Notes: generated from the letters alone by a model not told the origin. Positions 8,143-16,921 are shown, numbered from the stretch's first letter. The stretch: DNA of 53,555 bases from Paraburkholderia madseniana (GCF_009690905.1 NZ_VOSW01000065.1:1-53555), one strand, 5' to 3'. Numbers and translations: made by a program.

Positions 8143-8572
8143 TAGATCACCCGCCTTCGCGATCGGCCCGACGCTCAGCCTGCCGGTCTTCGAAGGCGGA
8201 CGACTGCGTGCCCAACTGAAGCTGCGTGAGGCACAGCAGCAGGAGGCCGCGCTCGCGTATCAGCGTACGGTGCTTGGCGCCTGGAACGAGATCGACAACA
8301 CGCTCTCCGCGCTCTCGACGGAGCAGCAGCGGCGCACGAGTCTCGCGGCGAACGTTGCGCAAAGCGACCATGCCTTGCAGCTCTCGACGTCGCGCTACCA
8401 GGCCGGCGCCGACACCCGGCTCGATGCGCTCGCAGCGCAGCGAACCCTGCTCGCGGCAAAGCTCGAATGGATACGCAGCGATGCGGACGTATCGCTGAAC
8501 GCAATACGTCTGTACAAGGCGCTTGGCGGTGGTTGGGAAGGTGCGGGCGACACCCCGCTCGCCGCGCGCTGA
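8143..8572 (+). pseudogene. NodT-type RND efflux outer-membrane lipoprotein, 3' fragment
   Basis: About 140 codons read FAIGPTLSLPVFEGGRLRAQ, then a long alpha-helical stretch with QQQEAALAYQRTVLGAWNEI and LDALAAQRTLLAAKLEW, ending in a TGA. This is the final third of a TolC/OprM-like efflux channel (NodT family): the GPxLSxPVF...GRLRAQ turn and the second helical hairpin. The signal peptide, lipobox and first repeat are missing. The upstream frame is open only because it crosses the antisense IclR remnant. It is a remnant, not a working channel. Confidence 0.75.
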
Positions 8573-8740
8573 CGAATCACGCTGTTGCGTCACATCACCG
8601 ATGCAACAGCTCGCCTTTCCTTGATCGACCGAGGGGTATCGCACGATTGCTGCTCTAATTTTCCCGACCAGAACAGGGATGGGTCTGCCATGGGAGACGG
8701 ACTTACCAGGAAATCCGTGATGGGCTAGCTGATGGGCTGA

Positions 8741-8778
8741 AAAAGAAAAAGCCCCGTAAGTCGTTGAACTTACGGGGC
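8741..8778 (-). terminator. Rho-independent terminator of tRNA-Ser
   Basis: GCCCCGTAAG (8751-8760) pairs perfectly with CTTACGGGGC (8769-8778). Read on the minus strand the stem is followed by a T-rich run (TTTTTCTTTTT). It lies 14 bases past the 3' end of the tRNA gene. Confidence 0.85.
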
Positions 8779-8792
8779 CTTGTCACCGCTTT

Positions 8793-8886
8793 TGGCGGAG
8801 ACGGAGGGATTCGAACCCTCGATCCAGGTTTTGGCCCAGATGCTCCCTTAGCAGGGGAGTGCCTTCGACCTCTCGGCCACGTCTCC
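8793..8886 (-). tRNA. tRNA-Ser (anticodon GCU)
   Basis: The minus strand reads GGAGACG...CGTCTCC-G-CCA. It has a seven-base acceptor stem, the anticodon loop CTGCTAA (anticodon GCT), the long variable arm typical of serine tRNAs, the T-loop GGTTCGAATCC and an encoded CCA. At 94 bases it is a normal class II tRNA. The gene lies downstream of lysC in the same direction. Its 3' end faces the accessory region at 1-8790, the orientation expected if a mobile element had integrated there. Confidence 0.95.
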
Positions 8887-9094
8887 CAAACTTTCGGTTG
8901 CGCAGGGAGTCAGCGCAACGAAGCCAAGATAATAGCGGGCCGAACCGCGAAGGTCAATGTCTGCCGCACATTTTTTGTGCCAGCTTTGTCACTGACGACG
9001 CAATTAATTGACATTAACTTGCGTCACATTAGCCGGGCGTACCGCACACATTCAGAGATGAGGTGCTCTTGTACACCCCACCCCGCACAGCAAA

Positions 9095-10345
9095 TTACGC
9101 TTGATCCAGTTCGAACGCCTTATGCAGCGCGCGCACGGCGAGCTCCATGTACTTCTCGTCGATCAGCACCGAAATCTTGATTTCGGAGGTCGAGATCATC
9201 TGGATGTTGATGCCCTCTTCCGACAACGTGCGGAACATCGTGCTCGCGATACCCACGTGCGAACGCATGCCGACGCCGACCACCGATACCTTCGACACCT
9301 TCGGATCGCCCAGCACCTGCTCAGCCTGCACATGGCCCTTCACCTGGCCGGTGAGGATGTCCATGGCGCGCTGATAATCGCCGCGGCCGACCGTGAACGT
9401 AAAGGCCGTTTTGCCTTCGACGCTCTGGTTCTGGATGATCATGTCGACGTCGATATTCGCGTCCGCCACCGGGCCGAGAATCTGATACGCGATGCCCGGC
9501 TTGTCGGGCACACCCATCACGGCGATACGAGCTTCGTCGCGCTGAAACGCGATGCCTGAGATGACTGCTTTTTCCATGGTCTCGTCTTCTTCAAAAGTAA
9601 TCAGGGTGCCCGACTTCATTTCAGTGTCGAGCGGGATCAGCGGATCGGTCAGGCTCGACAGCACACGCGTCTTCACCTGATATTTGCCGGCGAATTCCAC
9701 CGAGCGGATCTGCAGCACCTTGGAACCCAGGCTTGCCATTTCCAGCATTTCTTCAAACGTCACGCGATCGAGGCGGCGTGCTTCTTCCACCACGCGCGGG
9801 TCGGTCGTGTAGACGCCGTCGACGTCCGTGTAAATCAGGCACTCGTCGGCCTTCAATGCGGCAGCGACTGCAACAGCCGACGTATCCGAACCGCCGCGGC
9901 CGAGCGTGGTGATGTGGCCGTCAGGGTCGATACCCTGGAAGCCGGTGATCACCACTACTTTGCCCGCTTCGAGATCGCGCAGCACGCGCTCGCCGTCGAT
10001 TTCGCTGATGCGCGCTTTCGTGAACGCGCTATCCGTTTTGACCGGCACTTGCCAGCCGGCATAGCTGACCGCGTCGACGCCGGCTTCCTGCAGCGCGATG
10101 GCCAGCAGTCCCGAGCTGACCTGCTCGCCGGTAGCGGCAATCATGTCGAGTTCGCGCGGGCTCGGCTGGCTCGTGATTTCTTTCGCGAGACCGAGCAAGC
10201 GGTTGGTTTCGCCGGACATTGCCGACGGCACGACGACCATCTTGTGGCCGGCCTTATGCCATTTCGCGACGCGCTTGGCGACGTTCTTGATGCGCTCGAC
10301 CGAGCCCATCGAGGTGCCGCCGTATTTATGTACGATGAGTGCCAT
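9095..10345 (-). CDS. lysC: Aspartate kinase
   Basis: A 416-residue aspartokinase that phosphorylates L-aspartate, the first step toward lysine, threonine and methionine. The N-terminal kinase domain shows IVHKYGGTSMGSVERI and GRGGSDTSA, and two ACT domains fill the C-terminal third (ISGIAFQRDEARIAV and VSVVGVGMRSHVG regions), as in lysine/threonine-inhibited enzymes. The length is typical. Between the gene and the tRNA at 8887-9094 there is a hairpin (8997-9025) without a T-run. The gene is preceded by its own promoter-like boxes and a leader of about 225 bases. Confidence 0.95.
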   Translation of the reverse strand: MALIVHKYGGTSMGSVERIKNVAKRVAKWHKAGHKMVVVPSAMSGETNRLLGLAKEITSQPSPRELDMIAATGEQVSSGLLAIALQEAGVDAVSYAGWQVPVKTDSAFTKARISEIDGERVLRDLEAGKVVVITGFQGIDPDGHITTLGRGGSDTSAVAVAAALKADECLIYTDVDGVYTTDPRVVEEARRLDRVTFEEMLEMASLGSKVLQIRSVEFAGKYQVKTRVLSSLTDPLIPLDTEMKSGTLITFEEDETMEKAVISGIAFQRDEARIAVMGVPDKPGIAYQILGPVADANIDVDMIIQNQSVEGKTAFTFTVGRGDYQRAMDILTGQVKGHVQAEQVLGDPKVSKVSVVGVGMRSHVGIASTMFRTLSEEGINIQMISTSEIKISVLIDEKYMELAVRALHKAFELDQA

Positions 10346-10720
10346 TGTCGTTCTGAACTGGAGGAGAAAACGCGCTGGCGCGCTGGAGACGACCGCACAA
10401 AAGCACAGGAGCGCAACGTCTTGTGAACGACGGCAAAGTGTGTGGCGGCGTAGATGCAGCGCGCGTGTAACACGCGCGGATTTGCCCGGGAATGATCGCT
10501 AGTGGCTTACCGGAAACGACGGATCACGCACGGAAACCGCAAAAGCGACGGCGAAATCGGGTCGGGCAAACAAGTTAAATTACCCGATCGAGCGCAAAAA
10601 GACAAGCCGAAATGGCCGTCGAATGATCCATATTACCGGCTGAAAAGGCGTATCCGGCGCGGTTTTGCGCCCTATTCCGGAGATTCACCGGATAGATAAC
10701 CCGCCTGTCCGACTGGTCGG
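10346..10720 (-). other. lysC leader and tilS-lysC intergenic region
   Basis: This 375-bp gap contains no gene I can support. It has a GC-rich hairpin with arms GCGCGTG/CACGCGC around 10460-10475 in the lysC leader, and a ten-of-eleven stem at about 10703-10727 that overlaps the tilS stop codon and lacks a good T-run. A basic 65-residue frame on the plus strand (10502-10699) has no ribosome site and was not accepted. Confidence 0.4.
10577..10605 (-). promoter_or_regulatory. Putative sigma-70 promoter of lysC
   Basis: On the minus strand TTGTCT (10605-10600) is followed after 17 bases by TAATTT (10582-10577). Transcription would start near 10570, giving lysC a leader of about 225 bases. This is a visual match only. 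Confidence 0.45.
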
Positions 10721-12217
10721 TCAGGCGATCAGCAGGTCGTCGCGCCAGATGATCCTGACACGCGGCTCGGCCGCATCGACCTGCTCGGGCAACGCTGTGC
10801 GGTTCAGGCCGAGCAAGGGCACGAACAGCAGGTCGCCGCCTACGTAAAGCAGCGGCACGTCACGCTTCCATGCCGGAATGCCGCGCTCCTGGAACAGGTT
10901 CTTCAGCGTGCGGCTCGGGCTGCCTGGTGCAGCGCTCGTACGCATCCGTTCGCCGCCACTGCGCGAACGCGCGCTTAGCAATGCCCGGCGCAGAACGCTG
11001 ACGGGAAGCGTATCGTGATCGTCTGACGCTCCATCGACAATGCCGGAGGCATCGCCATCGGCAGCGGAATCGACATCAGAAGCGGCGGCGACAGCGACTG
11101 CGACAAACACAAAGGTGCCCCGCCATTGCGGCAAACGCCAGATCGCTTCACCCTGCCATGCGAGTTCGCTCACTGCGCGCTCAGCGAGCGCGGTTTCATC
11201 GGCGGGCTCACTGCTATCGCCCGCTTCCCAGTAGATCAAGCCGCGATAACTGCGCAACGCTTGCCCTGCATGATCGATACGCAGGCTATGGCCCTCGCCG
11301 GCTTCCCCGACTTCGCGCAACTGCCGCAAAACGTCGGTCAGACGCGCGGTCGATGCAGCAGCCAGACCCAGTGTGCGCATCCAGTAGCGCAGCAGGTTGA
11401 GCGCGCGATCGTCGTCGAGGGCGAGCAGCACATCATGCGATAGCGCGCGGCCATCATCGCGCACGGCTTCGTCCAGATCGATGCGCGCGAGATCGTCGAG
11501 CAGACGCTGCGCCGATGCCGCATGCGCGGCGGTGCGCGCGAGTGCGTCGCGAAAACCAGGAAAGTGGACGGCCAGCGCCGGTGTCACCTCGTGACGCAAT
11601 GCGTTGCGCGCGTAACGGGTGTCCGCGTTCGATTCGTCGTCGATCCAGCGCAGATTCCGGGCGCTCGCATACTGCTCGAGTTGCGCTCGCAGCAGATGCA
11701 GCAAAGGCCTCACGCGCACCGAGGAGGCGCCTGCCGGCAAGTACTCGGGCGCCATCGCCGCAAGTCCCGCGAGGCCCGCGCCGCGCAGCAATTGCAATAG
11801 CACCGTCTCCGCCTGGTCATCCGCATGTTGCGCGAGCCATAGCGTGGGAACGGCGCGTGCTGCGCACATTGCGTCCAGCGCACGGTAACGCGCATCGCGC
11901 GCCGCGGCCTCGACACTCACACCCGCGTCACGCGGCACCTCGACACGCTGTGCCGCGAATTCAACGCCACGTTCCTGCGCAAATGCTTCGCAATGCGCGA
12001 GCCACTCGTCGGCATGCGCGCTGAGTCCATGATGCACATGCAGCGCGACACAACGCGACGCCCCCGCGACACGCACCACCGCATCCAGCAGCACACTCGA
12101 ATCGACGCCACCGCTGAACGCCACCGCAATGCGCGCATTCGCAGGCAACGCGGACAGCGCAACGCCGACCGCCTCGAGAACGAGGCGGTCGGCGGGCGAT
12201 TCGGCGGTGGGAGTCAC
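10721..12217 (-). CDS. tilS: tRNA(Ile)-lysidine synthase
   Basis: The product adds lysine to C34 of tRNA-Ile(CAU) so that it reads AUA codons. The PP-loop ATP-binding motif SGGVDS is at residues 35-40 (IAVAFSGGVDSSVLLDAV). HADDQAETVLLQLLRGAGLAGL and the later DDESNADTRYARNALRHEV segment are diagnostic. The C-terminal domain is present (PGSPSRTLKNLFQERGIPAW). At 498 residues it is long for the family. The extra length is largely an Ala/Asp/Ser-rich insert around residues 375-405, a likely flexible loop. It begins 48 bp after accA and is probably in the same transcript. Confidence 0.92.
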   Translation of the reverse strand: MTPTAESPADRLVLEAVGVALSALPANARIAVAFSGGVDSSVLLDAVVRVAGASRCVALHVHHGLSAHADEWLAHCEAFAQERGVEFAAQRVEVPRDAGVSVEAAARDARYRALDAMCAARAVPTLWLAQHADDQAETVLLQLLRGAGLAGLAAMAPEYLPAGASSVRVRPLLHLLRAQLEQYASARNLRWIDDESNADTRYARNALRHEVTPALAVHFPGFRDALARTAAHAASAQRLLDDLARIDLDEAVRDDGRALSHDVLLALDDDRALNLLRYWMRTLGLAAASTARLTDVLRQLREVGEAGEGHSLRIDHAGQALRSYRGLIYWEAGDSSEPADETALAERAVSELAWQGEAIWRLPQWRGTFVFVAVAVAAASDVDSAADGDASGIVDGASDDHDTLPVSVLRRALLSARSRSGGERMRTSAAPGSPSRTLKNLFQERGIPAWKRDVPLLYVGGDLLFVPLLGLNRTALPEQVDAAEPRVRIIWRDDLLIA

Positions 12218-12265
12218 GTCGCTAGCGCGTTACGCGCTGAAGGACGAAAGAGAACGCGCGCGGGC

Positions 12266-13237
12266 TTACGCACCCGGCGTCGTTTCCTTGAACTTGCCGT
12301 ACGACATCAACCGTTCGAAACGGCGTTGACGCAGGTCGTTGATGCTCATGCCCTGGAACTGGCGCAGCGAGTCGGCGAGTGCACGGCGCAGCATCGCGGC
12401 CATGCCCTTCGGATCGCGATGCGCGCCACCGAGCGGCTCGTTGACGATCTTGTCGATCAGGCCGAGCGCCTTGAGACGATGCGCGGTCAGGCCGAGCGCT
12501 TCCGCGGCTTCCGGCGCTTTCGCTGCGCTCTTCCACAGGATCGACGCGCACCCTTCCGGCGAAATCACCGAATAGGTCGAGAACTGCAGCATCAGCACGC
12601 TGTCGCCGACGGCAATCGCAAGCGCGCCGCCCGAACCGCCTTCACCGATGATCGTGGCGATCAGCGGCGTCTTGAGTTCAGCCATCACGTACAGATTGCG
12701 ACCGATCGCTTCCGACTGGCCGCGCTCTTCCGCGCCGATGCCCGGATAGGCGCCCGGCGTGTCGATGAACGTGAAGATCGGCAAGCCGAACTTCTCGGCG
12801 AGACGCATCAGGCGTTCGGCCTTGCGATAGCCTTCCGGACGCGGCATGCCGAAGTTGCGCAGCGCGCGCTCCTTCGTATCACGACCCTTCTGATGGCCGA
12901 TCACCATGCACGCCTGGCCGTTGAAACGCGCGAGGCCGCCGACGATCGACAGGTCGTCCGCATAGTTGCGGTCGCCGTGCAGCTCGTGGAAATCGGTGAA
13001 CAGCTCGTTCACGTAATCGAACGTGTACGGGCGTTGGGGGTGACGGGCGATTTGCGAAACCTGCCACGGGGTGAGGTTCGCGTACAGATCTTTGGTGAGC
13101 TGTTGACTCTTCTTGGACAGCCGCTCGATCTCTTCCGAAATATCGACGGCCGAATCGTCCTGCACGAAGCGCAATTCTTCGATCTTCGCTTCGAGTTCAG
13201 CGATCGGCTGTTCGAAATCCAGAAAGGTGGTCTTCAT
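12266..13237 (-). CDS. accA: Acetyl-CoA carboxylase carboxyltransferase subunit alpha
   Basis: A 323-residue subunit, the expected length. With AccD it transfers the carboxyl group from biotin on AccB to acetyl-CoA, making malonyl-CoA for fatty-acid synthesis. It starts MKTTFLDFEQPIAELEAKI with an N-terminal helical hairpin, followed by the crotonase-type core with ELHGDRNYADD, GGLARFNGQ, FIDTPGAYPGIGAEERGQ and IIGEGGSGGALAIAVGD. No anomalies are visible. It lies between the glycosylase gene and tilS on the minus strand, and a TTGACA box sits in the 124-bp gap upstream. Confidence 0.97.
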   Translation of the reverse strand: MKTTFLDFEQPIAELEAKIEELRFVQDDSAVDISEEIERLSKKSQQLTKDLYANLTPWQVSQIARHPQRPYTFDYVNELFTDFHELHGDRNYADDLSIVGGLARFNGQACMVIGHQKGRDTKERALRNFGMPRPEGYRKAERLMRLAEKFGLPIFTFIDTPGAYPGIGAEERGQSEAIGRNLYVMAELKTPLIATIIGEGGSGGALAIAVGDSVLMLQFSTYSVISPEGCASILWKSAAKAPEAAEALGLTAHRLKALGLIDKIVNEPLGGAHRDPKGMAAMLRRALADSLRQFQGMSINDLRQRRFERLMSYGKFKETTPGA

Positions 13238-13268
13238 TGGTTGTAATCCTTGGACTTACCGGCAGCGC

Positions 13269-13296
13269 GTATTCTAACCGCGCTCGCCGATGTCAA
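13269..13296 (-). promoter_or_regulatory. accA: Putative promoter of accA
   Basis: A perfect TTGACA lies at 13296-13291 on the minus strand, followed after 16 bases by GAATAC (13274-13269). The better-looking TAGAAT is only 14 bases away. The AT-rich surroundings in an otherwise GC-rich region support a promoter, but the -10 assignment is uncertain. Confidence 0.45.
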
Positions 13297-13361
13297 AACC
13301 ATTTCTCAACTATCGATTTTTAACAATTGATAGCTTTTCAAACGGCATCGCTTCTTTTGCT

Positions 13362-14438
13362 TTAGTAGTCGACCGGCAACGGATCGAGACTACGCCACAT
13401 ATACCAGGTGGCGACAGTGCGCCACGGCTCCCAGTTTGCCGCGACCTCACGCGCTTCACTGCGCGTAACCGGTTCGCCGCTGAAGTAATTGACGCTGATC
13501 GCGCGGATCAGGCCGAGATCGTCAAGCGGCAGCACGTCCGGGCGCGACAGATTGAAGATCAGGAACATTTCCGCGGTCCAGCGGCCAATGCCGCGGATCT
13601 GCGTGAGTTCGGCGATCACCGCCTCGTCGTCCATCGAGGTCCACTTGCCGACGTGCAACGCGCCCGACACGAAGTGCTGCGCGAGATCGAGGACGTATTC
13701 GGCCTTGCGCCTGGACAACCCGCACGCGGTCAGCTTGTCCTGACCGAGCTTGATGAACTGCTGCGGCACGAGCTTCGGACACGCCGCCTCGACTTTCGCC
13801 CAGACCGCCTGCGCGGACGCTACCGAAATCTGCTGCCCGACCACCGAACGCGCGAGCGTGACGAACGGATCGCCACGGCTTAGCAGATGCACCGGGCCGA
13901 ACTTCGGGATCAGTTTCTTCAGGATACGGTCGCGCTTGACGAGGTCCGCGCACGCCTTGTCCCAATACGCCGGACGGGTGACTTCAGGCGTGAGGCCGCC
14001 GATCTGCGCCGGCACCGCGAGTTCAGCAACATCCGCGGCTTCCCCGCCCGCACTCGATGACGCGCGCGTCTTGCGAACGACTTCGCCTTCGTGAGTATCT
14101 CGCGCGAATTCTCGCACGTCGCCTGCGAGTTCGGCAGGCAACGCGCCATTGCTTTTTGCACGCGAGGTTTTGGCACGCGTCGAAACAGGCGCGTGCGCCG
14201 ACGAGCCGTTCAGCGCGCGCTTGACGGTGGTCTTCTTCGCCGCCCCGGTCGTTGCCGTTGCTGCTGCACCCGCCGCGGCACGCGCGCCTGCCTTCGCCGC
14301 CACCCCGGCGGCTTTCGATGATGCATTCTTTACCGCGCTGCCGCCCGCGCGAGCCGACGTTCGTGTCGACTTTACCGCGGTTGCCGCGTTTGTTTGAGAC
14401 GTGGCTCGTTTAGCCGGCGTCTTCGTGGCCGTTGCCAT
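13362..14438 (-). CDS. DNA-3-methyladenine glycosylase II (HhH-GPD) with Ala/Lys-rich N-terminal extension
   Basis: The C-terminal part of about 210 residues is an AlkA-like base-excision glycosylase: SVVGQQISVASAQAVW, the helix-hairpin-helix IRGIGRWTAEM, and the catalytic Asp in LPLDDLGL (residues 306-307 of 358). It should remove alkylated purines from DNA. The first 140 or so residues are unusual: low complexity, rich in Ala, Lys, Thr and Ser (AKRATSQTNAATAVKS, GAAKKTTVKRAL), like histone H1-type tails of betaproteobacteria. That tail may bind DNA non-specifically (inference). No frameshift separates the two parts. It begins 47 bp after cysS and precedes accA. Confidence 0.88.
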   Translation of the reverse strand: MATATKTPAKRATSQTNAATAVKSTRTSARAGGSAVKNASSKAAGVAAKAGARAAAGAAATATTGAAKKTTVKRALNGSSAHAPVSTRAKTSRAKSNGALPAELAGDVREFARDTHEGEVVRKTRASSSAGGEAADVAELAVPAQIGGLTPEVTRPAYWDKACADLVKRDRILKKLIPKFGPVHLLSRGDPFVTLARSVVGQQISVASAQAVWAKVEAACPKLVPQQFIKLGQDKLTACGLSRRKAEYVLDLAQHFVSGALHVGKWTSMDDEAVIAELTQIRGIGRWTAEMFLIFNLSRPDVLPLDDLGLIRAISVNYFSGEPVTRSEAREVAANWEPWRTVATWYMWRSLDPLPVDY

Positions 14439-14485
14439 CCTGCCTCCTGCCTGGCGAGTCGATCAGAGGGAAGTACGAGGTGCGT

Positions 14486-15883
14486 TCACACGCGCCGCCA
14501 CTCGGTCAACCCGCCGGGTTTGTCTTCAAGTGCAACGCCGGCCTCGAGCAATTCTGCCCGGATCCGGTCTGCTGCTGCATAGTCTTTCGCCTGCTTGGCG
14601 GCCACGCGCGCGGCGATCTTCGCTTCGATCGCGGCGGCGTCGAGCGCGCCTTCCGCGGCGGCGCCCGCAGCCCGCTGCAGGTATGCACGCGGCTCCCGGC
14701 CGAGCAAGCCGATCACAGCGCTCAGCGAGCGCAATTGACGGGCCAGCGCGGGATCGCGCGTGCGGTTCACTTCAGTTGCCAACTCGAACAACACCGACAC
14801 TGCAACCGGCGTGTTGAAGTCGTCGTTCATTGCTGCCTGGAAACGCTGCGCATGCGCTTCGTTCCAGTCGAGTTCCGCACCGTCCGGCGTGACGTCTTTC
14901 AGCGCGGTGTACAAACGCGTCAGCGCACTGCGGGCGTCGTCGATATGCACGTCGCTGTAATTCAACGGCGAGCGATAGTGTGCGCGCGCGATGAAAAAAC
15001 GCACGACCTCGGCATCGTACTGCGCCAATACTTCGCGAATCGTAAAGAAGTTGTTCAACGACTTCGACATCTTCTCATTGTCGATCTGTACGTAGCCGTT
15101 GTGCATCCAGTAATTGACGAAGGTTTGTCCGGTCGCAGCTTCGCTTTGCGCAATCTCGTTCTCGTGGTGCGGAAACTGCAGGTCCTGACCGCCGCCGTGA
15201 ATGTCGAAATGCTCGCCGAGCAACGTGCAGCCCATTGCCGAGCATTCGATATGCCAGCCGGGGCGGCCGCGCCCGTACTTCGACTCCCAGCCAGTGTCGG
15301 CCGGTTCGTCCGGCTTCGCCTGTTTCCACAGCACGAAGTCGAGCGGGTCCTGCTTCGACTCGTTCGCGGCGACGCGTTCGCCGGCGCGCAGATCTTCGAG
15401 CGACTTGCCCGACAGCTTGCCGTAGCCCGCGAACTTGCGCACCGCATAGTTCACGTCGCCGTCGGCCGCCTGATAGGCGTAACCGTTCACCTCGAGCTTC
15501 TCGATCATGCCGAGCATCTGCGGGATGAAATCGGTGGCGCGTGGTTCCAGATCGGGCCGCTCGATACCGAGCGCATCCGCATCTTCATGCAAGGCTTTGA
15601 TGAAGCGATCGGTCAACGATTTGATCGTTTCGCCGTTCTCCACTGCGCGCCGGATGATCTTGTCGTCGATATCCGTGATGTTGCGCACGTAGGTGACGTC
15701 GTAGCCGAGCGTGCGCAACCACCGCTGCACGATGTCGAACACGACCATCACCCGTGCATGACCGACGTGACAATAGTCGTACACGGTCATCCCGCAGACG
15801 TACATCCGCACGACGCCATCCTGCAGCGGCACGAAAGTTTGCTTGTCACGCGCGAGCGTGTTGTAGATGCGCAGTGATTCCAT
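14486..15883 (-). CDS. cysS: Cysteinyl-tRNA synthetase
   Basis: A class I aminoacyl-tRNA synthetase of 465 residues, the standard length. The zinc-ligand Cys30 in MYVCGMTVYD, the HIGH-equivalent HVGH at 39-42, GWHIECSAM (more zinc ligands), GGGQDLQFPHHENEIAQSEA and the KMSKS motif near residue 270 are all present. The C-terminal DALR-like domain ends PGGLTEWRRV. It appears to be the first gene of a minus-strand group (cysS, glycosylase, accA, tilS, lysC). A divergent TPR gene starts about 260 bp upstream. Confidence 0.97.
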   Translation of the reverse strand: MESLRIYNTLARDKQTFVPLQDGVVRMYVCGMTVYDYCHVGHARVMVVFDIVQRWLRTLGYDVTYVRNITDIDDKIIRRAVENGETIKSLTDRFIKALHEDADALGIERPDLEPRATDFIPQMLGMIEKLEVNGYAYQAADGDVNYAVRKFAGYGKLSGKSLEDLRAGERVAANESKQDPLDFVLWKQAKPDEPADTGWESKYGRGRPGWHIECSAMGCTLLGEHFDIHGGGQDLQFPHHENEIAQSEAATGQTFVNYWMHNGYVQIDNEKMSKSLNNFFTIREVLAQYDAEVVRFFIARAHYRSPLNYSDVHIDDARSALTRLYTALKDVTPDGAELDWNEAHAQRFQAAMNDDFNTPVAVSVLFELATEVNRTRDPALARQLRSLSAVIGLLGREPRAYLQRAAGAAAEGALDAAAIEAKIAARVAAKQAKDYAAADRIRAELLEAGVALEDKPGGLTEWRRV

Positions 15884-16140
15884 AGAGAACGGTGCGTGGG
15901 CCGAAAGAAATCCGCAATGTGTTTCGTGCTGTTTCGTGCATGAGGCGCCCCGCGAGAAGACGGCGGGTGCGTTCTGTGTACTGCAACACGCACAGCAGCA
16001 AACCGGTGCACCTGGTGCGGCGGTCAGGCTGCGTTCAAGGCGGAGACGACCACGAGTGGCGAAAAGACAGTTTGCGGTTCGACGGAACGCGCAGACCTTT
16101 TGTTAGAATGGGTCGGAGTATAACATCCAGACCCGAGCCT

Positions 16141-16872
16141 ATGAAACCTTCCAGCGGCCGCGCGCGCAGCGCTGCGACCCTCGCCGCGACGGCATTCTGC
16201 GCCGTCGCCCTCACGGTCTTGCCGGGTGCTGCCGCGTACGCGCAGAAAGGCGCCGCGACCATGCCGCAGGGCCCCGCCGTGCGTGACAACACGCCGGAAA
16301 TCGACGCGTCGATTGCGCAGAAGAACTGGGAAGCCTCGCTCACCCAGCTCGACGCGCGCATCGCCTCGAATCCGCACGACGCGCAAGCCAGGTTCAAGCG
16401 CGCCACCGTGCTCGCCCACCTGAATCGCGACGACGAAGCCATCACCGCGTTCACCGAACTCACGCAGCTGTATCCGGAACTGCCCGAACCGTATAACAAC
16501 CTGGCCGCGCTCTATGCGAAGCACGGCCGTTATGCCGAGGCACGCGCCGCGCTCGAAACCGCGACCAAGGTGAATCCTGGCTACGGTCTCGCGTACGAGA
16601 ATCTCGGCGATCTGTATCTGCGCATGGCGAACGAAGCCTACCGTCGCGCCCAGGGCCTCGGCAAAGCAAGCGCCACGACCACGCAGCGCCTCGCCGACAT
16701 CCAGAAGATCGTTTCGCCGCCCAAGGGCAGCGCGCCGGCGAAAAAAGCCGCGGCGCCTGCCGAGGCCAGCGCCGCGCGCCCCACCGCGGACATGACACAA
16801 ACACCGAGCTTCCAGTACGGCGGCGCAAATGGCTCGCTCGCCATGCCGCCCTACATGGCGCCGTCGCAGTAA
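16141..16872 (+). CDS. Exported tetratricopeptide-repeat protein
   Basis: A 243-residue protein starting MKPSSGRARSAATL with a long signal peptide ending near AYAQ (about residue 35). Three TPR-like helix pairs follow: ASIAQKNWEASLTQLDARI, AQARFKRATVLAHLNRDDEA and EPYNNLAALYAKHGRYAEAR. The C-terminal 70 residues are Ala/Pro/Lys-rich and low in complexity. It is probably a periplasmic scaffold or chaperone-like protein, but its partner is unknown. It lies just upstream of two cyclophilin genes in the same direction, 49 bp from ppiA, which hints at a role in envelope protein folding (inference). The frame is open further upstream, but only this start gives a clean signal peptide. Confidence 0.75.
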   Translation: MKPSSGRARSAATLAATAFCAVALTVLPGAAAYAQKGAATMPQGPAVRDNTPEIDASIAQKNWEASLTQLDARIASNPHDAQARFKRATVLAHLNRDDEAITAFTELTQLYPELPEPYNNLAALYAKHGRYAEARAALETATKVNPGYGLAYENLGDLYLRMANEAYRRAQGLGKASATTTQRLADIQKIVSPPKGSAPAKKAAAPAEASAARPTADMTQTPSFQYGGANGSLAMPPYMAPSQ

Positions 16873-16921
16873 CACCGTCACCGTTTTCGGCAACACGTTT
16901 TTTCCAACCCTGAGGATCTTC

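Noticed and set aside
8650..8740. Possible integrase remnant beside the tRNA terminator
   Set aside because: No frame in this stretch matches integrase motifs; the sequence is too short and has several stops.
8997..9025. Hairpin GACGCAATTAAT...ATTAACTTGCGTC after lysC as a terminator
   Set aside because: The stem is nearly perfect, but no T-run follows on either strand; it is kept only as a structural remark.
8764..9180. 138-residue plus-strand frame over the tRNA-Ser gene
   Set aside because: It reads through the tRNA antisense and into the end of lysC, with no ribosome site; the tRNA explains this sequence.
10502..10699. Basic 65-residue plus-strand frame in the tilS-lysC gap
   Set aside because: GTG start without ribosome site, no recognised family, and it covers the lysC promoter boxes.
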